Below are positions 37,767 to 48,736 of a stretch of 64,000 nt of DNA, in pieces; the stretch's first letter is position 1, and each line of letters begins with the position of its first letter. The DNA is from Corynespora cassiicola (taxonomy: Eukaryota > Ascomycota > Dothideomycetes > Pleosporales > Corynesporascaceae), in contig JAEUWY010000005.1 in the NCBI GenBank assembly GCA_022059125.1, positions 6,324,001 to 6,388,000 on the forward strand, given 5' to 3'. The position numbers and the translations under genes were made by a program. The notes under the pieces are model-generated. The model did not search any database, was not told the origin of the DNA, and saw nothing but the letters and a program-made list of their open reading frames with translations.

Positions 37767-38639
37767 TACATGAACAAGTATTGGATGAATGCTATTCGTC
37801 TAAATTTACGTCCGACTCTGTTTTTATACCGTAGCATCAGGTGCCCAGGAGCTCGCACTAGGTATCACTTGCCTGCCTCTGCAGTCTCTAACAGCTCATT
37901 CTATAGCCAGTCGAAGGCGAGATGCGTAATACAAAGATTTGTTTTCCGGAATCAGAGCAGTAGCTAGGTCTGCATTTTCTTTTGTTTTTGAGCTTATTGA
38001 TGCTAGCAAGATGTACGTACAAACGAAGTACCACAAATCAAAAGCTTACAAGCCACCCCCGCGTTCAGCCTGAGTCTACAAACCTTCTCGGCTGCGCCCA
38101 ATATTTACGATGTCCAACAAAATCCCCGTGCGAATAACATGCCCACTGCTTGTACGATCACTCCACAATGCGGGCCACAAACTCTATCAAGCTGCCATTA
38201 TCTCCCGAAGCGGCTACTGTCAGGTCTTTATTGATATCTAAAAGGGCAAGATGGACTGTAACTCCAAGAATGAATCCGACTACATTAGAAACAACACCGA
38301 CACTATCGAGCCAAGTTGCGCAACACTAGCGCCTACTGTAGCCATCTCAATTCTCTGCCCTAGAATGCAGCAGAACATGAGGAGGCCAGCATATTACTTT
38401 TGACCACTGCGATAAAATATGCTGGAGCCATCACATTGCACCATCAGTACAACATCATCTCACATAACGTAATTCATAAATGGGACGGAGGATGGGGTTG
38501 GCAGTCCTGCTAGGGGTTTCCAAATCATACTTATTATAAGAATAGTTGTACAAGACGGGGCAAATCATTGATAAATACGACCACGGAACACATAATCGAA
38601 CCACCACCAGATATGCCTGACGAAAATACTACCACTTGC

Positions 38640-39240
38640 AGCCACTATACACCACCAGACAAAACTGGACACCAGAGATAGATACAACCAGACACCAGAC
38701 AGAAACATACACCACACACAACCATATACCAAATAGAGACAGACTCCAAACAGAGACAGACGGCACACAAAAACAGACACTACTACACAGAAACAAGTAC
38801 TGAAATTAGACATACATAAACAGAAACAGAAACCAGAGAGAAACAGACACTGAGCAGAGACAAACACTAAGCAGGGACAAACAATAGGCAGAGACAAACA
38901 CTAAGCAGAGACATATAGCAGACATCAGACAGAAACAAACACCAGGCAAAAACAGACAGAAGACACTAAAAAAATACAGACACAGTGGGACCCCTAGCAA
39001 GAAACAGATGGACAAAGCAGATACAAACAGACCCCGGACAACAACAGAGACAGATCTCTGATAGAGACCGACAGAGACATACCCTCAGCAAAGACAAAAA
39101 TCAGATTAAAAACAGAGAGCAGACACGGACAGACCAAAAAGACACAGACAGACCAAGACTAAAAAGACACAAACAGGCAAACACAAAACAGACATACACC
39201 ACTAAACAGTGACAGACAGCAGACAGACAAAAACAAACAG
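38640..39240 (+). repeat. Degenerate CAGACA-type simple repeat field
   Basis: About 600 bp made of imperfect units such as AGACAGAAACA, CAGAGACAGAC and CAAACACTAAGCAGAGA. The plus strand is rich in A, C and G and very poor in T, an unusual strand bias for intergenic DNA. Some longer units recur: AGAGACAAACACTAAGCAG-type units occur at about 38855, 38870 and 38890. Probably an old decayed microsatellite or minisatellite. Confidence 0.75.
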
Positions 39241-39347
39241 GAAATAAAAATAGACGCCAATTCAAATTCTTCGTCTCAAAAAGTATAGGTTCGTTGGCAA
39301 AGCTCGGGAGGAGGATTTGCTGCGATGGCGGAGGAGGGAGAGGAGGA

Positions 39348-39361
39348 GGGGGGGGGGGGGG
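39348..39361 (+). repeat. Poly-G tract, 14 bases
   Basis: A run of 14 G in a GGAGG-rich context. Such runs can form G-quadruplexes and are prone to length change and to sequencing error. Confidence 0.85.
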
Positions 39362-40450
39362 AATTTGAGTAGGACGATAACGGAGTTTACGGCGAGTACC
39401 GTGAGGGAGTACGCGAGAACGTCATAGGTTCGCTGGCTCTCGCATCGATGCGGGTGTATGAACCTGACCATGAGTTAGCTTGTGATGTCAAATCTTGGGC
39501 GAGGCAGTCGAGGTTAGGAAAAACTCAGCAAAGGCCGCTAGGAGGCGCCACTTAGTAGATTGAAAAACGGTAGAGAGTCGAGCTCGGTAGCTAGTGCAAA
39601 AGAGTGCCTCCTCGGGGTTTGTAGGTCCATGAGTTTCGTCTTCGATACGCTTTGGCTTTCTGTGAAAGTGGTCGGGAGCGGTATCGGAACAGGACAGCAG
39701 AGCTGCTCAAACAAGTGAGGATTGGTCCTTGTAATCCTCAAAGGTGTATTGAAGAAGAAAAGGAGGGCTGAGGGGAAAGGCAGCCTTGGATATCAATGTG
39801 GGTGGGCCGGAACGGGTCAATGTGTGTACGGTAGAGGATAAGGAAATCACGACCCTCCCGAGAGCTAGCGGCAGTTGGGTACATGCTGTTTTCTTGTATG
39901 CCCCGAGTTTATTCCTATGGTCCTTGATATCATTCTTCAGATGCCCGGTCTTGAATACGAAAAGGAACATTCGGTTACGATATCAAACCGTACCAGATCG
40001 AGACCAATCCATAGTGCAGGAAAACTGGTTGAGGAAAGCAACATGCGGAGGCAACATGAATCTATACACGGTTCGAGGATCAATAGCTAGCTGTGACAAG
40101 TACCTATAGGTATAACCATGAAATTAAAACACTTTTGTGTTGTAGGGTGAAGGGGCCCGATCTGGATCATATTTTGTTTCCTTGTATAGCCCTGTATTTG
40201 TTCATATGGCCCTCCCATATTCCTCTGAATGGAATCAAAATGCTAATGGCGGGTACTTTCCGGACTAGATCATTTTAAACATGTCTCGACCATCGTACCA
40301 TGGCTTCATGCTGGTAGTCAGAGAGCCGTGGTTTCAAGGCTCAGCATTACAACCAAATGGAGGACCGAGACAAACAGGCTTGAGGAATGCGTATTGATCC
40401 ACTATATTGTATCAGAGGCTAATTACAGTCCATTTGAATCCACCGGGTTT

Positions 40451-42094
40451 TCAGCTTTCAACTTTTGTTTCCTCGAGGTTGTACTCCGTTTCCAGGTCTT
40501 TCCGCAACTCTAGTCTTCGTTCAGCGGCCACACCAATAAGCCCAAGCAGGCTAAAGGCCAGTCCCATCCACCAAACACTTTTGAGACTGCGTATATAGAC
40601 GCTAATGACCTCAATCCTTAGGCTTCTCTCCAGCCCGTCGACAAACTGGTTACTGGCGTAGGCGTATGCCGCTCCGTCGGCGAGTGTTCGTTGTAGCTCC
40701 GGGGACGATATCAAATGCAGGTTTGCATTGAATTCTGCGTTGAAGAGGATGGCAGCAATCGTCACGCCCCATACATATGCGAATGTTCGCAGAAAGCTGT
40801 AGGTGGCAGATGCAGCAGCAACGTCGGATTCGGGAAGTGCAGCCATGATTGCTGGGAGTAGGACTGATTGGACGATACCGGCGCCAGCGCTGGCAATGAG
40901 CTGATAAAAGACCCAGGCGACCTTTGGAGTAGAGGGCTTTAAGAGGGTGAAGAGTCCGAAGCCAATGCAGGAGAGCATAAAGGCTACCGCATGTAAGGGC
41001 TGATAAGCACCGGTCTTTGACAGCAGGACTCCGGCGACGACTGCTGACACCAAGGTGCCAATTGCATAGGGTAGAAAGTAGTTCCCAGCCCGAAGTGGAG
41101 TAGCTCCCAAGACTCCTTGAAAGTAGACTGGGAGGAAGTAGGATGTCGCTTGTATTATCACGCTCGACACAAACGTCAACAGGTAACCAGCTGCAGAAGT
41201 GCGATTGCCGAATAGTCGCGTTGGAACGCTCGGCTGAGCACACCATGGAGAGGCCTGGTAGAAATGGAAGGATACCCAACCGACCACACCGAGAACGAGG
41301 GGTAGGATGACGCGCCATGACGACCAAGGATACAAGGTTCCTCCTGAGATGAGCCCATAGAGAACGGCGACTAGACTGGGACAGAAGATGGCATTGCCAA
41401 CCCAATCAATCCGGCCAAGAGCGTGTTTCCAGGTGGGACTCTTTGTGTAGGTTACGCGGAAGAAGAACAGAACCACGGCTAGGGCGAGCGCACAGATTGG
41501 GATGTTCATGTAGAAGATCCAACGCCAATCTGCCTGGGCGAGAGCACCGCCCACCACGGGGCCCAGGGCAGCCCCCAGGCCAGCCCAGGAAAACATGAGC
41601 CCTAGGTATTTGCCGCGTTCTCGTAGGGGGACAAGGTCGCAACAAATGATGTCCAGGAGCACGTAGATGCCGCCGGCCCCTACGCCTTGGATTGATCGAC
41701 CGCTTATCAGCATCCCCGAGCTGTTTGCCCCTCCAGCGATGCCGCTGCCCAGGGCGAAGAGAAGGGTTGATGCAAGAAGCGGAAGGCGACGGCCGAATAT
41801 ATTGGCGATCTGACCAAAGAGTGGCTGGGGCACTGCTGATGCCAGCACAAAGGAGTTGGCTATCCAAACATACTGTCTGTCTCCGCCAATGTCTCTCGTA
41901 ATGGTCGGGAGTGCCGTGGTGATGATGGCGACGTCGAGGGCGGAAATAAAGGAGAGCAGACACAATGCGACAAAGGTACCCCAGAATTTCCAGCCGTGGG
42001 TGGCAGGGGGGGAATCCACCGAAGCATCATTGTTCGGCGGCGGCGGCGGCGGCGGTGGTACATTGGCTTCGTCGTGCGGATCCATGGTAACCAT
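40451..42094 (-). CDS. MFS exporter, DHA2 type (14 TM), 547 aa
   Basis: Single exon. Start: the ATG at 42094 in a CACCATGG context (MVTMDPHDE); the frame extends upstream only to a TTG. The N-terminal cytosolic tail has a run of eight Pro. Drug:H+ antiporter features are visible: ALDVAIITTALPTI in TM1, the GQIANIFGRRLPLL loop (motif A), GRSIQGVGAGGIYVLLD (motif B) and GLGAALGPVVGGAL in TM5 (motif C, typical of exporters). Hydrophobic segments number about 14, as in DHA2 and TRI12-like toxin or drug efflux pumps. It is the left end of the putative tailoring cluster, with a TCGG-N3-CCGA palindrome in its promoter, so export of the cluster product is the likely role. Confidence 0.93.
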   Translation of the reverse strand: MVTMDPHDEANVPPPPPPPPNNDASVDSPPATHGWKFWGTFVALCLLSFISALDVAIITTALPTITRDIGGDRQYVWIANSFVLASAVPQPLFGQIANIFGRRLPLLASTLLFALGSGIAGGANSSGMLISGRSIQGVGAGGIYVLLDIICCDLVPLRERGKYLGLMFSWAGLGAALGPVVGGALAQADWRWIFYMNIPICALALAVVLFFFRVTYTKSPTWKHALGRIDWVGNAIFCPSLVAVLYGLISGGTLYPWSSWRVILPLVLGVVGWVSFHFYQASPWCAQPSVPTRLFGNRTSAAGYLLTFVSSVIIQATSYFLPVYFQGVLGATPLRAGNYFLPYAIGTLVSAVVAGVLLSKTGAYQPLHAVAFMLSCIGFGLFTLLKPSTPKVAWVFYQLIASAGAGIVQSVLLPAIMAALPESDVAAASATYSFLRTFAYVWGVTIAAILFNAEFNANLHLISSPELQRTLADGAAYAYASNQFVDGLERSLRIEVISVYIRSLKSVWWMGLAFSLLGLIGVAAERRLELRKDLETEYNLEETKVES

Positions 42095-42938
42095 GGTGTT
42101 GAATTCGCCGGTTGCGGGGTGGAGCGAGTAGCGATGGAAAAGGCTGAGCAGTGGTGCTGCGGGCAACGAGGATTACTACAGCGCCAGCGCCCGCGCCAGC
42201 GCCAGCGCCCTTAAACCGTCATGCTAGATTCGGCATGTGGCATATGTTGAATGGCAATATCAAGGTCAGCCGCCAAGCCAGGGCCAAGATGGAATCAGGC
42301 AGACTGGCAAAACAAAACCCAAGGCCTGGATTTGGTTGCCTGTAGACCAGCCCACCGACCCCTGCAAGGCCAGGCAGTGGTTGCAGGATGCATAAATGAA
42401 ATCGCTGCGTACAGCGCATTAGGGTATTGGCCCAGTGCTGCATGTCGAAGCCACCTTCCAGTCAAGTCACAGCCGGGCGTGGCGGGCCGGGCCATGTGCG
42501 GTTCCCGGGCCAATCAGGCATAAGCGAGCTGTGCCATACGGCCTACACGCATCTGTTGCAGCCATGGCCAGGATCTATCGACAGAAGTTGGGGTGGGCGG
42601 CTACCGAGGTATGCCATGTGCCACAGACGGGCATCCTTTTGCGGGTCTAGTGTGGCGTAGTGAGCCTCCCCAACGCAAAGCTACACCAAACGCGGACTGA
42701 CTGAACACATCCGAAGACGCACCAGCCGAATCTGCCAAGGACAGGTTGCTGGGCTGGTTCGGCCCCCGAGGAATGATTGCTATGTTGATGCACGGCTTTG
42801 CTGAAGCATTGGCCGCGTCCATTGGCCGCGTAGGCATCAGCCTGACAATCTCGCTACGGTAGAAGGAATAACCTCGTCCAATGTGACATACGCCCCCCAA
42901 CTACAGCACCAAGAACGCGAAACCATGGGCTGGACCAG
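42095..42938. promoter_or_regulatory. Promoter region of the MFS exporter gene
   Basis: 844 bp upstream of the exporter start and downstream of the P450 stop. It contains GCGCCAGCGCCC-like repeats at 42182-42210, a CCAAT box near 42508 and the palindrome at 42759-42769. Confidence 0.6.
42759..42769. promoter_or_regulatory. TCGG-N3-CCGA palindrome (Zn2Cys6-type site)
   Basis: TCGGCCCCCGA, a perfect inverted repeat with a 3-bp spacer, as recognised by dimeric Zn2Cys6 regulators; the same form is reported for the gliotoxin regulator GliZ. It lies 665 bp upstream of the exporter start. Two more copies sit in the promoter at 48737-49637. Confidence 0.6.
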
Positions 42939-44750
42939 CTATACGCCTTGCCTCCTCCGTACTCGAATGACTGCCCTCTCTGAAGGCAGCTTGTACCATA
43001 GAAAGTTCCTTGGCTTCGGGCGCTCCTCGAGAGGCTCAATGTCGTAGTTTTGTACCAAGTGGGCGACAAACAGCTTCATCTCGTTCAGCGCGAAGAAGCG
43101 GCCGGGACAGGCATGTTTGCCAAACCCAAACCCCAGAAACGAGTCGTCCAGCGTCACGGAAGATTTGCTCTTCGAGCTCCTGCTGGCATCTCCCTGGAAC
43201 GACACGTGGTTGAAGACGTTGTGCAACGAAGCCAATCGCGTGAACCTGAAGGCATCGAAGTCATGGGCGTTTGGATAGAGCGTCTCGTCGAGATGGATCG
43301 GTTGCAGCGGAGTCACAATCACAGTGTTTCGCGGAATCCGAACATTGTTGTCTAGTTCTATTCCTCCGGGAGCAACAACCTAGCAAAGCCAGTCAGCATC
43401 CTGGGGCAGGCATAGGAAGAAGAACTCACCCTCCTGGGTAGGCCAAGCGTGCCAAACGGAGTAAGTCTCATCGACTCCCGAATGGATGAGTCCACGAGTT
43501 TCAGCTGGTCCACGGCGCTTTTGGACCACGTTCCCTGAGCATCCCCGAGCACTTGATCGCACTCGTCGCGCAGAGCCTGCATGTATCCCCTCGACGGATC
43601 GCTGCTGGCGAGGTCCAAGAGTAGATTCTGCAAGGTGGCGCTTGTAGATAGAAACGAGACATCGTTGACGATGAGCAGCCGATGCGCAATACGGTGCGGC
43701 TCCAGCTGGGCAGCATCCTTGGTCGCATACGCTTCGTCGATGAGCCATTGCAGCCCGTCAGACTGGAATATACATGAGCCTACGAGATCCATCTTGATCG
43801 CCTAGCGGGGCCATACCGGAGCTTGCCAGTTGAACGAGGCATCGTTTCTCATCTGGGCTGTCTTGTCTAGCCTTTCTTTGATGACGGGCAGGCATTTGTT
43901 TAAACACCTGGCCACCAGGTATTTCAAACACCACCCCACCGAGGCGCCCGTCAGCGGTTGGAGAAGCCGCGGTGTCGCATTGATGACCATTGCGCCGAAT
44001 ATGAAGAAGGTGGAATGCCTCCTAAGGTCTTTCAGAAATGCCTCGTCGTGACCTTTTATGCGTCAGAGGATCCCATCGGTCCAAGTCTGCTGGCACTACT
44101 CACACAAAGGCGCTCCGCAAAAGGCGCCATTCGAGGCTCTGGAAACGATGCCAAGACAGCTGTCCCAAACCAAGACATCTTTCCACTCTGTGGATTTTCC
44201 AAAGCACTTGTCGAATGCAACCGCGAGACCTTGGGCAATTCGTGGCGTTAGTTTGGTGAGGTTGCGCGTCATCTGATTACGGATCACGTTGATGTGAAGG
44301 GTTTTGTGGATAATCATCGGGTCTCCAATGGTCCACCTTGCCTGAATTGACTCATTCTGGGTGCCATGTACGTCGAGAACACTTTCTGGATGCCCATACG
44401 CCTTTATGATCTGTTGTGGTGGTATCACAACCACGGCTCCACGTTCGACGCTCGGCAGGACGTAGGGAATATTGCGCTTGGAGAACTTGGATGCTGCGTC
44501 AGCAAGTAAAAAAAACCATCGGAAAGGCGGTGATTACCCTTTCATAGCCTTCAAATGCCCACTTGTAAGTCTTGGTGACGGACTGTATCGTTCCCACGAT
44601 CCACCCCAATAGTCCCCAACTGACGCCAACGCTCGGTTGAGAGGACCAGAATTTTGCATCCTGGCTAGGAAACACCCTTTTTGACAGGATGAAAAGAGCG
44701 AGAATGCTGGTAGCCACCAAAAGAGCGCCTCCTTTGTCGAATAATGCCAT
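42939..44750 (-). CDS. Cytochrome P450 monooxygenase, 534 aa
   Basis: Five exons fit: 44750-44538, 44485-44104, 44052-43817, 43762-43430 and 43379-42939 (535 codons with stop). An N-terminal membrane anchor is present (LLVATSILALFILS). The helix-K motif is ESMR (SSIRESMRLTP), a FRFTRL segment stands where PERF is expected, and the heme-binding loop is FGFGKHACPGRFFALNEM with the Cys ligand. In helix I the sequence is VNDVSFLSTSATL, without the usual AGxxT acid pair, which is seen in several secondary-metabolite P450s. The join QAP/SDGLQW skips a 54-bp intron; a nearer acceptor would leave a 24-bp intron, too short to splice. The substrate is unknown; context suggests product tailoring. Confidence 0.93.
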
Positions 44751-45186
44751 TTTTCCAAGGGCAATGCAAGGGCAAGCCTAGCGAGGTAGTCCCTCTATTT
44801 TATCACTGGACTGCTGACTGAACATGGGTATAGCACGGAACAGAGATGTTGGTGGGATCTCATGCAAGATGGTCTGGGCTGACCAAGTCACGTCAGCGGA
44901 AGCGAGACGGACGCAAGCACGGGACCCTCGGACAGGCCACAGGCTGCCTATGGCAAGACACGCCCTCGCCCACGGTGCTCGGCGCGCCAACATGCCCCCA
45001 TGGAGGCTCCCGCCTCGCGGGGATGGGGCGTACATCAATTCAGTCCATTCAATCAACCGACGGAAGAAGGCGCTTAGAGGGGCAGTTTGACTAAGAATTT
45101 ATTCCCTGTCCAATAGACAGTACGCCTTTTGGAGCGTCGCGCGCACTACTAATCGGCTCTCTAATCCCGAGAATGCAGGAAAGTGT
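44751..45186. other. Promoter region of the first P450 gene
   Basis: 436 bp between the P450 start and the stop of the FAD oxidoreductase gene. No perfect TCGG-N3-CCGA site was found; the nearest is TCGGCTCTCTAATCCCGA at 45153-45170, with a 10-bp spacer. Confidence 0.5.
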
Positions 45187-46764
45187 CTACCGAACCCTAG
45201 AGATCTTGAATCCTCCAGTGACTTGCTTTTGAAAGAACTGTTTTGGGTCGTACTTTTTGCTAGCAGCCTTGAGCTGCGCCACTACGTCTCTTCCATAGCC
45301 CTCTAGGACTGGAGAATCCTTGTAGGCATAATTCATGAACCGGTACCTGGCCGCCAAACCCCTTTCAGCGGAGACAGCCTCAATCTTCTTTTGCAACTCT
45401 TGCACGGCGGCAACCACCTTGTCGTCGTCTTCTGCGTTTTGATGAACGCTAGCCAAAAGTACAATGACTAGTGGGCCGTCCTCGGGCTCTAGTCCCAGTG
45501 AATTGCTGCCTTCTTGGCGTTGAGATTCCGTCAACATTTGCCTGGTAAGGGGCTGTAGAGTGAGGGACAAGACAAAGCCGGGGATGGCCTTCAAAGGCTC
45601 TATGGCAGTCGCAAAAAGCTTCTCTGCTTCCAGAATCATGTCCTGGTCGTTTCGGAACGAAGTAGTGAAGTACCATTGGCGCGCGCCGTCAGTACTGAAG
45701 CTCGCTTGCTCGTTGGCCATGCCCAGTAGCGTGTCCTCGCGGATAGTGGACACATACTGCGGCTGGATATCGGCATATCTCTTCAGCACAGGGCTGACCT
45801 GCTTCGCATCGGTCGAGTACGGGTTGACGGACACACCTTCCATCTGGGCCGAGTATACACGGGCGATGATCAAAGCGCCGAATCTGTCGGGGGAGTCGGT
45901 CCACTCGTAGAAGTTTGTAGCAATCTCCTGGAAGGCCGAAGCTGGATAGAAGACGGTGCCACCCCACATGTTGCCTTGTTGGAAGGTAGGCAGGTCGAAT
46001 TTTGTCACGATGCCAAAGTTGTTGTTTCCGCCCTTGAGGGCTTTGAACAGATCGGCATTCTCTCGTGCGTTGGCATTGACCACGGCGCCAGAAGAGAGGA
46101 CGACCTCGAAGTTTGTGACTGCATCGGCTACGAAGCCGCGCTGTTCGGAGAAGAACGAGAGGCCACCTGGATCAACACGAGTGAGAAGAGCGTCTCGGGG
46201 GGGGGGGGGGGGGAAGGATGAAAAGGTGCAGCACCAACCTCCAAGAACGAGCCCGCTAACCCCAACCTTGGACACACGCCCACCGACGACTGCGAGGCCG
46301 TGGGACTCGAGTGCAGAGTACACATCCCCCCAGCGCTCTCCCGCGCCAATTGAGATGGTTCCGCTACTGGCATCCACGGCGGTGGTCTTGAAGTTGGCCA
46401 GGCTGATCAATACGCCATTGTCAATATTGGCTGCTCCGGCCCACGCCGTGTGCCCGCCACCCTTGACGGCAACACTGGCCTGGCCGAGTTTGGAAGCAAG
46501 ACACTTGACAACCCGACCGAGCTCTTCGGCGGAATCGGGCTCGACGACGCAGGCTGGCTGCAGTTCCCTCTCAAAAGCGGCAAAGTAGGAGGTGGTGGCA
46601 GCGGTGTACTGCGGCGTGTTTTTAAAGAAGACACTGCCTGGATGGAGCGCAGACAGGGCAGCGCAGTCTACCAGAGCGGCTGTGGCCCCGGACATTGTGA
46701 TGTGGAAGAAGAGGATCAGGACGGATAGGGCCCAAGAGAGGGGGAAAGCGGTAGAAGAAGGCAT
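45187..46764 (-). CDS. Secreted FAD-linked oxidoreductase (BBE-like), 501 aa
   Basis: Two exons, 46764-46239 and 46166-45187. The 72-bp intron keeps the frame open but contains a poly-C run, and removing it restores the conserved SGLVLGGGLSFFSEQRG. A hydrophobic N-terminus (ALSVLILFFHITMSGATA) looks like a signal peptide. The FAD_binding_4 (PCMH) domain follows: QPACVVEPDSAEELG, KGGGHTAWAGAANI with His105 as the probable covalent FAD attachment site, SIGAGERWGDVYSAL and KGGNNNFGIVTKFDLP. The C-terminal BBE motif is NYAYKDSPVLEGYG followed by YDPKQFFQ. Such enzymes do oxidations and ring closures in fungal metabolite pathways. No second Cys for bicovalent FAD is evident. Donor GTTGGT is unusual. 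Confidence 0.92.
   Translation of the reverse strand: MPSSTAFPLSWALSVLILFFHITMSGATAALVDCAALSALHPGSVFFKNTPQYTAATTSYFAAFERELQPACVVEPDSAEELGRVVKCLASKLGQASVAVKGGGHTAWAGAANIDNGVLISLANFKTTAVDASSGTISIGAGERWGDVYSALESHGLAVVGGRVSKVGVSGLVLGGWCCTFSSFPPPPPRDALLTRVDPGGLSFFSEQRGFVADAVTNFEVVLSSGAVVNANARENADLFKALKGGNNNFGIVTKFDLPTFQQGNMWGGTVFYPASAFQEIATNFYEWTDSPDRFGALIIARVYSAQMEGVSVNPYSTDAKQVSPVLKRYADIQPQYVSTIREDTLLGMANEQASFSTDGARQWYFTTSFRNDQDMILEAEKLFATAIEPLKAIPGFVLSLTLQPLTRQMLTESQRQEGSNSLGLEPEDGPLVIVLLASVHQNAEDDDKVVAAVQELQKKIEAVSAERGLAARYRFMNYAYKDSPVLEGYGRDVVAQLKAASKKYDPKQFFQKQVTGGFKISRVR
46198..46213 (+). repeat. Poly-G tract, 16 bases, in the FAD oxidoreductase intron
   Basis: Sixteen G on the plus strand (poly-C in the transcript) lie 29 nt upstream of the intron's 3' splice site, in the position of the polypyrimidine tract. 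Its length is likely to vary between strains and reads. Confidence 0.9.
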
Positions 46765-47332
46765 TGGAGCAGACGTTTCCCGTCTACCAGACCAGGTTCA
46801 AGTACCAGGCAGGCCAATGTAGTGGCGACGAAGTGCTGCGACGACGATGCAGGGCGGCATTCTTCAGCAATCCATGGCCATGGCATCACCAGGCTCGCAG
46901 GGCCAGTGCACCGAGGGATCACTAGTGCGGCGCTCCCATGCACGTTTGAAGCCCGCTCGTGTTCGTTGTCAAGGCCACTAAGGCAAGGCTGCGGCGCTGC
47001 ATCCCCGGCCTAGCACGTGCCAAGAACGACGCCGTATACGTGCAGTAGTCTCGCATACCGGCATATTGCAGGATCGGCCACTGCGGGACGCAAGCAAGCG
47101 GGCAAGCGCCGCATCCAGGCGCTTGGTTTTCATCGCAAATCACCCCATGTGCATCTGCCACCCTCATCACCGTTCGGCCAAGCTCGATGCAGCATGAGCC
47201 AAGCGAGTCACACATTTGGACGTTGCTGTCATGGTTTGAACCGACTTTGTTCAATTCAACCAACTACCTAGGTACGTGCTGACATATAGCAACTCAACCC
47301 ATCTCCATAATCCTCGCCACCCAACCCCCGTG
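46765..47332. other. Promoter region of the FAD oxidoreductase gene
   Basis: 568 bp between the FAD enzyme start and the stop of the rhodopsin-like gene. No perfect TCGG-N3-CCGA site; CACGTG-like and CCAAT-like short motifs are present but not distinctive. Confidence 0.5.
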
Positions 47333-48736
47333 CTATTCCACCCTCTGCTCAATCACCGTCGTCCTGACCACGGACTGGTGGCTTTTTTGCACCGGCGCCA
47401 GCGGAATGTCTCGGCTGCACTCCGTGGCCGCGAGCATGGGCTGCTTGCTGCTGCTGTGAACCGAGCTGGACGAAGGGTAGAAGCGCTGGTAAGATTCGGA
47501 CACGCCGGCGCCCGAACTCTTTCCGCTCTTGCTCGTCGATGATGCCCCCGTCGACTTGGCAGAGAATCCGGAGCGGAAGCTGTTGTAGAGCGACGAGTTG
47601 ACCAGGTAGTTGGACCAAAACGAATACAAGGCCGGTGCACAGCTGACCATGATTGTGATGAAGCACTCGAAAAACCTGCCAATGTCAAGATGAGAATACT
47701 GCAAGCCAACAGGGAGTCCAGCTCGGCTACTTACGCTGCCGTGTACATTGGTGCCGTGCGCCACGTGTCCCAGTCGCGCCATATCTGGATTCTGTAGTAC
47801 AGTGCTATGGCACTTGCCACGATGGCACTGAAACCATCAGCATGGGACGGCGACGTGAAACGCCAGACTTACAGAGAGCCAGTCGCAAAAACCACCATCA
47901 ACCCAATCTTCTTTCCCCTGGGCAGTCGTAGCTTTATCAGCGTTGGAATGGGCAGGATCATGATGAAGATGTCTGCGGCAGTACCGCAGGCGCCTTGAAG
48001 AGGGCCATGCACTTTGGTTTGATCCGAGCATTTATCAAGGGTAGCAACCCAGGGTTCCCCACCGCGCGGCGTACAATGGACGGCAGCCACGGGGACCAGA
48101 GTCCAGTAGAGGAAAAAGAGGACCACGATTGCTGCGTATGACGTGTATCGCACAGCCTTGTCGACCGAGAAGAGTCGGATGTAGAGGGCCAGAATCGCCG
48201 TTTTTGAGGCCCAAAAGGCAGGCCCGACAACGACATTCAGCACGAATGATTTCTACACCTTCAAATGAGAATGCGTTCGACGGAAACTGGTCGCCATACC
48301 TTTGCGTAGCCGTCATTGAGCATGGATAGTGGCACATCGTATGAATGCTTGTATACGTCGCGGACTAGAATCAGGGTCAATGTCGTGTAACGCATCCGCA
48401 GGCCAGTGCGACCTACTGCTGATACACATGGCCACGTAGAGAATCATCAAGACTTGCGCAACCGCACAGAGATCTAACAAAACGCATCAGTGCCCGTCCT
48501 TCTGGCCGGAAGCCACCAAACCTACAGTCGTCGATCCCTAGCTTCTTGGTGAACTTGAAATTAGTCGCCAATCTCATGCATACTACAACGGAGCTCATGG
48601 CGATCAGCGCAATGCCAGATCCGATGACGAGAGGAGCCTGAGAGGGCGGGTCGACGAGATTGGGCGGGTGGCCATTTGGGTTCGGCTTGAGCCCAATCAA
48701 ATTGAGATCGGTGCCAGGCGGGATTAGATCATTCAT
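47333..48736 (-). CDS. Rhodopsin-like / PTH11-type seven-TM membrane protein, 382 aa
   Basis: Six exons fit: 48736-48526, 48473-48417, 48364-48300, 48252-47873, 47827-47735 and 47675-47333, with short introns of 46-59 bp. The first membrane segment (PLVIGSGIALIAMSSVVVCM) is followed by RLATNFKFTKKLGIDD, the typical 'LGWDD' loop of the fungal rhodopsin-domain family. FWASKTAILALYIRLF, then the CTPRGGEPW loop, CGTAADIFIMILPIPTLIKL and LAIVASAIALYYRIQIW mark further helices. The C-terminal tail is Ser/Thr-rich and cytosolic. The same family includes the protein annotated as satratoxin SC1 cluster protein 4. Its role may be sensing or membrane organisation; the substrate or ligand is unknown. It is divergent from the second P450. 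Confidence 0.92.

Larger units (their letters stand above)
37769..40450. other. Gene-poor spacer right of the transposon block
   Basis: 2.7 kb between the transposon and the MFS exporter gene. Normal base composition returns at once after the TA at 37767. It contains a degenerate CAGACA-type repeat field (38640-39240) and a 14-G run (39348-39361). No open frame gives a recognisable protein; minus-strand frames over the repeat encode Cys/Leu/Phe-rich low complexity and are artefacts. Two short stretches (39895-39930 and 40175-40210) look weakly alike but too diverged to call a repeat. Confidence 0.45.

Noticed and set aside
38565..39015. Minus-strand Cys/Leu/Phe-rich open frames that look like membrane proteins
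   Set aside because: They are translations of the CAGACA-type repeat; the apparent hydrophobicity comes from the T-rich complement.
39895..40240. Two similar short stretches as a direct repeat
   Set aside because: Similarity is limited to about 30 bp with many mismatches.
43763..43816. A frameshift or stop in the first P450 (VWPR followed by a stop)
   Set aside because: A 54-bp intron with GTATGG donor and CCAG acceptor removes it in phase.
45153..45170. TCGG ... CCGA pair in the first P450 promoter
   Set aside because: The spacer is 10 bp instead of 3; such loose pairs are frequent by chance.
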